Position numbers and translations under genes: made by a program. A stretch of DNA of 64,000 nucleotides, from positions 1 through 64,000 of the forward strand of contig JBCBJV010000010.1 of the NCBI GenBank assembly GCA_038522945.1. Reading direction: 5' to 3'. A model generated the notes under the pieces. It worked only from the letters and a program-made list of their open reading frames with translations, was not told where the DNA came from and did no database searches. Origin of the DNA: MED-G105 sp038522945 (GTDB lineage: Bacteria > Pseudomonadota > Alphaproteobacteria > Caulobacterales > Parvularculaceae). Below are positions 51,225-59,040 of the stretch, piece after piece (positions within the stretch are counted from its first letter, which is position 1; each line of letters opens with the position of its first letter).

Positions 51225-52523
51225 ATGTCCGACGGCGCTGACCCGACCTCAAGAGACGAATCTAATTCGCTGTCCCATGCCACAACTGGCGAAGCGTCGC
51301 CCAACAATCAAACTTCGCCCGGGCGGCGGAAATTCGCGATCGCAGTCTTACTGACCGGCGTGGTCTTCATGGGCATGGGCCAAACCGTTGTCTTTGCGGT
51401 CTTGCCGCCGCTGGCCCGGCAAATGGGGCTACAGGATATTCAAGTCCTTTCCATTTTTATGGCATCCGCTGTTTTCTGGGTGACCATGGGCCCATTTTGG
51501 GGGCGCAAAAGCGATACCACTGGCCGCAAGCCAATGATCATCACCGGATATACCGCCTTCGGAATATCGATGATCTTATTCGCAAGCGTTGCGCGACTTG
51601 GTTTGAATGGTGTTTTGACCGGCCTGCCCTTGTTCACCGCATTGATCCTAAGCCGGATCATTTATGGGATGATCGGCTCGGCAAGTCCTGGCGCCTCTAC
51701 GGCTTACATTGCAGACCGGACCAGCCCAGAAGACCGAACGGCTGGCGTTGCCGCCTTCCCTGCGGCGTTCGGGCTAGGGGCAATGGCCGGTCCATTGGTG
51801 GCGACAGCTTTCACACCGCTAGGCCCCGTCGCACCGATTTATGCAGTAGCAATCCTGGCCCTCGGCGCAGCGGGAACAGTGTTTTTTCTGCTGCCGGAAC
51901 GCACGCCGCCGAAGGATCGTCCGCGCCCGCCGCGGGTATCACCAACAGACACACGCGTGCGCGCGTTTCTCCTGTTTGGCATTGCCACTTCTATTGCGAC
52001 TGCTATTCCAGTTCAGTTTGTTGCATTCTACGTTATTGATCGCATCGCGCCGGCCGACACTCTAACCGCGACAAGTACGGCTCTTTCTGCAGCGGCCGCG
52101 GCATCCCTCTTTGCACAACTTGCAATTATCCAACGCCTAAAGCCGTCGCCAGGCCTTCTTATGAGAATAGGCCCTGGACTGATCTTTATCGCACACGTCA
52201 CAATCGCCGGGGCCTCATCGATGCCGCTTATGATTGTAGGCATGGTGTTTTCTGGTTTAGGCGCTGGCTTGATCACACCAGGGTACGTAGGAGGTGCATC
52301 GCTTGCGGTATCGAAAGAAGAACAAGGCGCAGTTGCCGGTCTTTCAAATGCGGCAATGGCCTCGGGTTTCATCTTCGCGCCTATTCTCGGCACCCTGGCA
52401 TATCAGATTGCGCCGCAGGCAGTATTTGTGTTGACGGCGACGATCGCGTTCGGGGCCTTGGTCTTTGCCTTTCTGAATCCGACGATGGCGAATGCAATCC
52501 AGCTCGGTCGGCGCCCGACATAA
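51225..52523 (+). CDS. Major facilitator superfamily transporter
   Basis: 432 residues from the ATG at 51225; an upstream ATG at 51165 is possible but its region is not hydrophobic. A polar N-terminal stretch of about 35 residues precedes roughly 12 membrane spans. FWGRKSDTTGRKPMIITGY is the MFS loop 2-3 signature (G-x3-D-x2-GRK), and YGMIGSASPGASTAYIAD resembles the drug-efflux motif C region, so a DHA1-type exporter is likely. Substrate unknown. No regulator gene is adjacent. Confidence 0.83.
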   Translation: MSDGADPTSRDESNSLSHATTGEASPNNQTSPGRRKFAIAVLLTGVVFMGMGQTVVFAVLPPLARQMGLQDIQVLSIFMASAVFWVTMGPFWGRKSDTTGRKPMIITGYTAFGISMILFASVARLGLNGVLTGLPLFTALILSRIIYGMIGSASPGASTAYIADRTSPEDRTAGVAAFPAAFGLGAMAGPLVATAFTPLGPVAPIYAVAILALGAAGTVFFLLPERTPPKDRPRPPRVSPTDTRVRAFLLFGIATSIATAIPVQFVAFYVIDRIAPADTLTATSTALSAAAAASLFAQLAIIQRLKPSPGLLMRIGPGLIFIAHVTIAGASSMPLMIVGMVFSGLGAGLITPGYVGGASLAVSKEEQGAVAGLSNAAMASGFIFAPILGTLAYQIAPQAVFVLTATIAFGALVFAFLNPTMANAIQLGRRPT

Positions 52524-52780
52524 ACCTCCCAAACGGTGAGCCCCTGACTGTCTGTAGGAGTTTCTCGAGTGTCCTATTCATTTCTTTGCACCAGCCTGCA
52601 TTTGTCGAAGGCCGAATTTCTGACCCCTCAAGGGTATCCTTAGCCAACCCGACAACTAGAGAAGGGCAAACAGCTTGCGCAGTTGCATCTGGCCCCCGCG
52701 CCGATCTAAGGTGCGCGTCGCACTGAAATCGCACTAAAGTTAGTCGATCCACTGATAATTATACAATAGCAGGACACGTT

Positions 52781-54649
52781 ATGTCTTTTCGCACACCCTA
52801 CACTTTCCTCTTGGCGTCCTCACTGGCCGCTCTTCTTGTTGCCTGCGGCCAGAATCACACCCGTACAAGCGAAAGTACTTCTCCGCCATCGGACCAAAGC
52901 GAGGCCAAAAAACAAGACCAAACCGACGCGATAAATGAATGGTTTGAAGAGCAATTTGAGGCCCAGATCGCGCGCTCACCCATGTACCAGACATTCCTTG
53001 GGCGGAAGACGAATTATGGCGCCTGGGACAACGTGAGCGAAGACTATCGGCTGGAGTCCTATCGACTGCGCCAAGCTGCTCTCGCGGAGATGCGCACTTT
53101 ATTCCCGCTAAGCAATCTCAATCCTGCCGCCCAATTGTCTTTCCGAATGGCGGAATACAACGCAGAGCTGGAAAAAAAGCGATTCCCTTTCCGCAACTAT
53201 TCCTACGTCTTCAGTCACTTCCGCGGCCCACATTCTTCCGTACCGACGTTCATGGCAAACCAACACCGTGTCGACAACATCGATGACATGAACGCCTATC
53301 TGGAGAGACTGGTCGGCATTCAGGCTTATCTCGGACAACATCAGATAAACGCTGAAGCTCAGCATGCAAATGGCGTACATCCGCCTCAATGGTCCTATCC
53401 ACAAATGATTGAGACGTCGAAGAACATCATTAGAGGCGCTCCGTTCGACGACAGCGACAATCCATCAGCGATGCTTGCCGACGTAGATCGAAAACTCGAC
53501 GCTCTAGAGATTGATGATGTAACTAAGGCGGCCTTACGCGATCGCGCCATCGACGCCCTGAAAACAAGCGTCAAGCCAGCGTACGAAGCACTCATTGCAA
53601 TGTTTGAAACGCAAATGGAGGGAGCGTCCAACGATGACGGCGCCTGGAAGCTTCCTGCGGGTGACGCGTATTACGCCTCGCAACTAGAAGCGATGACGAC
53701 GACTGATATGACCGCCGATGACGTGCATAATCTCGGCCTCGCAGAAGTCGAGCGTATACATGCAGAAATGACTGCGATCAAAGATGGTGTCGGGTTTGAA
53801 GGCACGTTGCAGGACTTTTTTGCCTATCTTCGCGAAGACCCCGATGGCAAGTTCACTTATCCAAATACTGACGAAGGCCGCCAGCAATATCTGGCAGAAG
53901 CAACGGCAATGATTGAAACCATGAAAGGTCGTCTGGATGAGCTATTCCTGACCTTCCCAAAAGCAGAATTGGTCGTCAAGAAAGTCGAACCTTTCAGAGA
54001 GCAAGCAGCCGGTAAAGCCTTCTACCAGCGCCCAGCTCCTGACGGATCCCGTCCGGGGATTTACTATGCGAACCTCTACGACATGGCCAATATGCCAACC
54101 TATCAAATGGAAGCGCTTGCCTATCATGAAGGGATTCCCGGCCACCATATGCAGCTTGCCATTGCACAGGAGTTGGAAGGGATCCCCAAATTCCGCAAGT
54201 ACGGAAGTGTTACAGCGTACACTGAAGGCTGGGGCCTTTATTCGGAATTCATCCCGAAGGAAATGGGCTTTTATGAAGATCCGTACTCAGATTTCGGGCG
54301 GCTGGCGATGGAGCTATGGCGGGCAGCTCGGCTTGTGGTTGATACAGGTCTTCACAGCAAAAAGTGGACTCGTGAACAGGCGATTGACTATCTCCTGACG
54401 AACACGCCAAACCCAGAAGGCGATGCGGTCAAGGCAATTGAGCGTTACATCGTTCTTCCCGGACAGGCGACAGCATACAAAATCGGCATGCTGAAAATCC
54501 TTGAACTTCGTGAAAAAGCCCGCAGAGCCCTCGGTGACGATTTCGATGTCCGAGGATTCCATGATGTCGTCCTTAAGGATGGACCGGTCCCCCTCTCCCT
54601 TCTGGAAGAAAACGTGGACGCCTGGGTTGCCACTCAAAAAGGGGAATAA
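52781..54649 (+). CDS. DUF885-family lipoprotein (putative metallopeptidase)
   Basis: 622 residues after an AGGA site. The leader SLAALLVACGQNH ends in a lipobox with Cys22. The body is helical with LAYHEGIPGHHMQLAIAQEL near residue 445, an H-E-x3-x-H-H arrangement conserved in DUF885 and reminiscent of zinc peptidases, then YTEGWGLYSEFIPKEMGFYE, which places a Glu pair downstream as expected. RWWNxx-like and PGQATAYKIGMLKILELR (near residue 570) are other family marks. It probably acts on peptides in the periplasm or outside. It stands alone on its strand. Confidence 0.82.
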   Translation: MSFRTPYTFLLASSLAALLVACGQNHTRTSESTSPPSDQSEAKKQDQTDAINEWFEEQFEAQIARSPMYQTFLGRKTNYGAWDNVSEDYRLESYRLRQAALAEMRTLFPLSNLNPAAQLSFRMAEYNAELEKKRFPFRNYSYVFSHFRGPHSSVPTFMANQHRVDNIDDMNAYLERLVGIQAYLGQHQINAEAQHANGVHPPQWSYPQMIETSKNIIRGAPFDDSDNPSAMLADVDRKLDALEIDDVTKAALRDRAIDALKTSVKPAYEALIAMFETQMEGASNDDGAWKLPAGDAYYASQLEAMTTTDMTADDVHNLGLAEVERIHAEMTAIKDGVGFEGTLQDFFAYLREDPDGKFTYPNTDEGRQQYLAEATAMIETMKGRLDELFLTFPKAELVVKKVEPFREQAAGKAFYQRPAPDGSRPGIYYANLYDMANMPTYQMEALAYHEGIPGHHMQLAIAQELEGIPKFRKYGSVTAYTEGWGLYSEFIPKEMGFYEDPYSDFGRLAMELWRAARLVVDTGLHSKKWTREQAIDYLLTNTPNPEGDAVKAIERYIVLPGQATAYKIGMLKILELREKARRALGDDFDVRGFHDVVLKDGPVPLSLLEENVDAWVATQKGE

Positions 54650-54717
54650 ATAAAGCGAATTCCTTCTTTGGGCGCGGGTCCGTTTCCAGCGGGCGTACCA
54701 GACGCGGCCTTTGGGTT

Positions 54718-56865
54718 CTAATCCAAAGTCGGCAATGGTAGTCCCGCTGTCTCGCCGTTTTCTCGTCGGATGGCAGCCAACTCTGCAAGCCCAGGCCGTT
54801 CCCAAAGCGCATGGTAACGCGGGTGACGCAGGACCCAATCGGGGTATGGATTTGTTCCGTAGTAGGGTGACAATGCATAGGAGGCGCCGAACAAATCGCT
54901 CCGGTCATAGGCCAACTCAAGGGCATCAAAAAATACGTCTGTGTCCAACACAGTTGCTATGGTCGGCGCCCACATCCCTGGGGAGTCAGTGATCAACTGC
55001 TCGTCAAAAAGCGCCTGAACTCTTACAATTTTTTCCTCCTTGTCAGGACGATCCAATTGAATGGCGAAGGCGGCTGGCGCCACACGCGCGACATGGGGCA
55101 AGGCCGATGGTGGCAATTGCGAAACGAATGCCTCGAATTCGTCGTTCAGCGGACGCCATTTTTCAATTTCTCGCTCATCCCCAGACAAGAGGGCGGCCAA
55201 CGTCGCGAAGGCAATAAAGCCCTCACTCAGACATTTTTCCGCCTGGCATTTGTTATAGAACGCCATGCTCTCTTCAAATTCACCGATAACCGCCAGAAAT
55301 TCTGCGCGGGCTCTGAGGGCACTATAATTTAGCGGATCCAGTTCCGCGGCACGGTCAAAAGCGGCAAGGGCAACCTCTTTCCGCCCAACGTGGGCATTGA
55401 AGTAGGCCGTCGCCAACTGCGTCACCACATCGTTAGGGGCCGCCGCAATGGCACGTTCCAGATGGCCGCGAGCGCCCTTCAAATCGTACTTCTGTGATGA
55501 CTTCCAAAAGACGGCGTGGGCATTCGCCGTCAGGTTACCGGGTTCAAGCTCAAGTGCCCTGGCAAATGCATCATCAATCTCTGCAGTGAATGTGTCGCGG
55601 TCACGAGACAAGGGCCCACCAATACTGAAGGCACCAATCGCGCCAATCATCGCCCAGGCATCGGCAAAGTCGGGGTCGATTTCGGTCGCTCTACGGAGTG
55701 ACTCAAGTGCCTTCAAACGCGTGCCGTCCTCGCGCATGCGCACACCCCAATAGGACTTGCCGCGAAGATAGTGCTCGAATGCTTCAGGGTCGACGCCCTC
55801 CCCAGACGCTCGGTCAGCGCCAATACCGACCCCGAGCCGCACCTGTAGGGTCCGGCTAATCTGGTCGACAATCTCGCGCTCGATATCGAACAGATCAGCT
55901 GCCGGGCCTTCATATTGCTCCGACCACGCCTGAAATCCATCGTCGGTCCGGACCAATTGCGCGCTGATACGGATCTGATCGCCGAGCCGGCGCACGGTGC
56001 CCTCTAGAATATAGGCAACACCCAGATCCTGACCGACTTGCCGCAAGTCGACGTCCTTACCTTCGAATGAAAACGCCGAGGTCCGCGCTGCGACTTTGAG
56101 CGAGGGGATGCGCGTTAAGCGATTGAGGATCTCTTCTGAAAGGCCACGTCCAAAGTAGGTATCGTTTTCGTCACTGGAGAGCGTCACAAAAGGCAAAACG
56201 GCAATGGACTTTTCCGCCAGTGACGCTTCTGGGCTCTTCGCGACCTGCACGTCCGGCGTCGGAAGGTCTCCCGTTTCGGCAAGGGCTGCTGCCGGATCGG
56301 GAGGAGCATCTATCTCCCCACCGCGCAAAAAAATGAATGCCACCGCGCCAATCGTTAGAAGACCGGCACCCGCAAGAATAACCGGGTTCAGTTTTGGCGA
56401 TGAAATAAGCAAAGAGGAGGCTGCTTCAGTCTGCGGAGGCTTAGGTGTCGGTGTCGGCTCCTGCTGTCCCGTCGTCCGCCGAAGAGCTAGCAATAAGTCG
56501 GTGAATGCAGGGCTATCCGCTTCGCCCGTCCACTTTGAAAAATCGATGGTCTGAAACTGTCTGAAGCCAATCTTCGGCTCCACCGCGTCAATCGCGATCG
56601 GCACGAGATTACCCTTGTCGCGGCCGACCGTTGCTTCGTCCGCGACCCAGTGGGACTCGATTGAAGCGTTTGACCAAAGGACAAGTACGGCTTTCGCCGC
56701 GGTCAGTTGTGCTTCGGTTTCCTTAGAAAACGCCGTACCGCCCACGAGATTGCGATCCCACCAGACGGAAAACCCCTCCGCCTCCAGGGCAGCAGCAAGC
56801 TTTTCCGCACGCGCCCGGTCAGTACGCGAGTAGGACAGGAAGATATCGTGGGATGATGACGACAT
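54718..56865 (-). CDS. TIR-transmembrane-TolB-like-TPR protein
   Basis: 715 residues from the ATG at 56865. Residues 1-130 are a TIR domain (HDIFLSYSRTDRARAEKLAA; FSVWWDRNLVGG; VLVLWSNASIESHWVADEAT) and Glu77 in W-V-x-D-E fits the catalytic Glu of TIR NAD-cleaving enzymes. A Pro/Gln linker leads to one membrane span at about 160-181. Residues 219-340 (SIAVLPFVTLSSDENDTYFG; LKVAARTSAFSFEGKDVDL) are the TolB-like/FlgO-type domain found with adenylate cyclases. The rest, to the C-terminus, has TPR-like helices (ALESLRRATEIDPDFADAWA; ALAAFDRAAELDPLNYSALR). Topology puts TIR inside and the rest in the periplasm. It starts six bases after argF' stop. Function unknown; a sensing or immune role is inference. 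Confidence 0.8.
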   Translation of the reverse strand: MSSSSHDIFLSYSRTDRARAEKLAAALEAEGFSVWWDRNLVGGTAFSKETEAQLTAAKAVLVLWSNASIESHWVADEATVGRDKGNLVPIAIDAVEPKIGFRQFQTIDFSKWTGEADSPAFTDLLLALRRTTGQQEPTPTPKPPQTEAASSLLISSPKLNPVILAGAGLLTIGAVAFIFLRGGEIDAPPDPAAALAETGDLPTPDVQVAKSPEASLAEKSIAVLPFVTLSSDENDTYFGRGLSEEILNRLTRIPSLKVAARTSAFSFEGKDVDLRQVGQDLGVAYILEGTVRRLGDQIRISAQLVRTDDGFQAWSEQYEGPAADLFDIEREIVDQISRTLQVRLGVGIGADRASGEGVDPEAFEHYLRGKSYWGVRMREDGTRLKALESLRRATEIDPDFADAWAMIGAIGAFSIGGPLSRDRDTFTAEIDDAFARALELEPGNLTANAHAVFWKSSQKYDLKGARGHLERAIAAAPNDVVTQLATAYFNAHVGRKEVALAAFDRAAELDPLNYSALRARAEFLAVIGEFEESMAFYNKCQAEKCLSEGFIAFATLAALLSGDEREIEKWRPLNDEFEAFVSQLPPSALPHVARVAPAAFAIQLDRPDKEEKIVRVQALFDEQLITDSPGMWAPTIATVLDTDVFFDALELAYDRSDLFGASYALSPYYGTNPYPDWVLRHPRYHALWERPGLAELAAIRRENGETAGLPLPTLD

Positions 56866-56870
56866 AGGAC

Positions 56871-57881
56871 CTAGCTGACCAACGCTTTCATGATTGCCTT
56901 CTGCACATGGAGCCGGTTTTCCGCTTCTTCCATGGCAATGCACGTCGGCCCGTCGAACACCGCATCAGTGATTTTCACGTTTCGGCGCATGGGCAGGCAG
57001 TGACTGACGAGCGCATTGTTCGTCAGGTGCATTTTTTCTTCGTCAACAATGAAATGCTTGTACCGGTCGCGGATCGCTTTTTCCGGTGCCCAATTGCCAA
57101 AGTAAGGAAGCGCCCCCCAGCTTTTGGCGTAGACTACATCGGCGCCTTCATAAGCTTCCTCAATACTATGCGAGATCGTCAGGGGGCGGGCGTTCACGCC
57201 TGCATCTTTCGATGCTTGCTCAATATACCGATCATCGAGGACGTACTCCTCGTTGGGACAAAGCAGCGTCACGTCCATCCCGAACTTGGCGGCAATCATC
57301 AGGGCCGAGTTGGCGACCGCCGTATTCAGAGGCTTGGGGTGATAGGTCCAGGTAAGGACAAACTTTTTTCCGTCAAGCGTCCCTTGCCCGTCGAGTTCAA
57401 AGCGCTCCTGAAGCGCCATGATCAGCGCCATTTCCTGGCAAGGATGTGTGATTGTTTCCATATTGATCACAGGTACCGAAGAATAGCGCGCAAAGGCGCT
57501 GAGGATCCGGTCCTTACGGTCCTCTTGCCAGTTTTCAAACTTCGGGAAGGCGCGCACGCCGATCAGATCGCAATAACTGGAAAGAACCCGGGCCGCCTCT
57601 TTCACGTGCTCTTCCGCGTCCCCGTCCATGACGACGCCATCTTCAAACTCCAACGGCCACATGCCGCCCGACGGAGAGAGCACCACCGCATGGCCACCAA
57701 GCTGGCGGGTGCCCACGTCGAACGAGGTCCGCGTCCGCAGCGAGTTATTCAAAAAGAGAAGTGCCACAGTCTTACCAGCCAGGGCATCGCCCATGGGGGA
57801 GGCTTTGAACCCCCGCGCCTCATCGATCATGGCCTGCAGTTCGGTCCGCGACCAATCGCTGGTATTTAGAAAGTGGCGCAT
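56871..57881 (-). CDS. argF': N-acetylornithine carbamoyltransferase-type enzyme
   Basis: 336 residues from the ATG at 57881, with AGGA seven bases upstream; an earlier start at 57920 is less likely. SLRTRTSFDVG is the carbamoyl-phosphate loop, HPCQEMA the second signature. The sequence tracks the Xanthomonas acetylornithine enzyme by recall: MWPLEFEDGVVMDGDAEEHV has Glu90 at the place of Xanthomonas Glu92, and CLPMRRNVKITDAV has Lys303 at the carboxylated Lys302 site; GVRAFPKFENWQ and VLTWTYHPKPLNTAVANSA are also shared. It would carbamoylate N-acetylornithine in an arginine pathway that bypasses ornithine. Canonical OTC instead has HCLPx, so this is well separated. It is upstream of the TIR gene. 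Confidence 0.88.
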   Translation of the reverse strand: MRHFLNTSDWSRTELQAMIDEARGFKASPMGDALAGKTVALLFLNNSLRTRTSFDVGTRQLGGHAVVLSPSGGMWPLEFEDGVVMDGDAEEHVKEAARVLSSYCDLIGVRAFPKFENWQEDRKDRILSAFARYSSVPVINMETITHPCQEMALIMALQERFELDGQGTLDGKKFVLTWTYHPKPLNTAVANSALMIAAKFGMDVTLLCPNEEYVLDDRYIEQASKDAGVNARPLTISHSIEEAYEGADVVYAKSWGALPYFGNWAPEKAIRDRYKHFIVDEEKMHLTNNALVSHCLPMRRNVKITDAVFDGPTCIAMEEAENRLHVQKAIMKALVS

Positions 57882-58097
57882 GGCAATTCCTAACTCTTCT
57901 TGATCTTCAGGTCCCGGCAAAGGACCCGAGATCCCACCTTAAAGCCTTTGTCGCGGTGTTCGATAAATTTTAATGTTACTGTCATTCGATGGCGATCCAA
58001 GTGGCACCTCATACGAATGCGGTGCCTGTTTTGCCGGCAAACAAGCCGAAACCAGGTGTCGGAAATCCCGGTACCAACCTACAATCAGACCCTGACC

Positions 58098-58907
58098 ATG
58101 ACCCGCCCGACGCCTTTCATTATCCTCACCAATGGCCGCAGCGGCAGTAATAATCTCGTCAATCTGATAAACTTGCACCCACACGCTCTGAACTATGGGG
58201 AAGTGTTGGGCGACTGGACGACCGCCTGGAACCGGCGCGGGCTCATGGGCTTTCCCGGCGATGACCCTGCTTCAATTAAGGGCTTTCTTAATGCGCTGCT
58301 TTCGCGGCGAAGCGTTTTTTACGCGGCTCAAGCCGCGGCTCTGCCCGGCCGCCTTAAGGGGGGGCGTCCTCCAAACCTGAAAACGTACGGCCGGGTCAAA
58401 GCCCTTGGCTTCAAGGACTTTCATCTCAATTTTGAGCGGCGAGGTGTCGTCGATTACCTGACTGAAACGGAAGACTTGCGTGTGATTGGACTGCGCCGGC
58501 TGGATCCGGTCCGCCGATTTGTCTCGTCTTCGATGCTGGGCGAGACCAGGCAGGCAGTCGCGCGAGAGGGGGAAACATCCGCGTTCAAACCCCTGTCGAT
58601 GTCAGCAGAAGCATTCGTCGAAGGTGTTAATGCAGTCCACGCGGAGAACCAGGCTCTGAATGCGACACTGAATGGGATGCCGTCTTCGAGGCGGTATATC
58701 ATCGACTATGAGACCTACTTTGGCGAAACAGGCCAGCGAAAACAAATCCAGCGAGAGATGTTTAAGTTCCTTGGCCTTGATCCGATCGAGGCGGAAAGCA
58801 GCCACCGAAAGATGAATGCGCGGCCTTTGTCTCAAAGCCTTGAAAACTTTGAAGCTATCAAGGCCGCGCTGTCGGGTAGCGAATTTGAACGCTTCCTTGA
58901 AAGCTGA
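58098..58907 (+). CDS. Sulfotransferase family protein
   Basis: 269 residues from the ATG at 58098; the frame is open upstream to 57900 but without a start signal or domain content. PFIILTNGRSGSNNLVNLIN holds the PAPS 5'-phosphate loop (GRSGS-N). LRVIGLRRLDPVRRFVSSSM contains the 3'-phosphate Arg and Ser. RRYIIDYETYFGE fits the C-terminal core. Substrate could be a polysaccharide, lipid or protein. It is divergent from argF' and 133 bases before pepN, and is not near the polysaccharide locus. Together with the one at 1.9 kb it suggests sulfated envelope glycans. Confidence 0.75.
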   Translation: MTRPTPFIILTNGRSGSNNLVNLINLHPHALNYGEVLGDWTTAWNRRGLMGFPGDDPASIKGFLNALLSRRSVFYAAQAAALPGRLKGGRPPNLKTYGRVKALGFKDFHLNFERRGVVDYLTETEDLRVIGLRRLDPVRRFVSSSMLGETRQAVAREGETSAFKPLSMSAEAFVEGVNAVHAENQALNATLNGMPSSRRYIIDYETYFGETGQRKQIQREMFKFLGLDPIEAESSHRKMNARPLSQSLENFEAIKAALSGSEFERFLES

Positions 58908-59040
58908 TCGCGAAGTCACCAAACTCAGTATCGTCTCGTGGCGTCTGGCAGATCCAATCTGACGGATTTCACGGACCCGCCCAGAATGCAGCGAAAATTT
59001 TTGCCAGCACGCCGTATCGATCTGCCCACAAGGACCCTTC

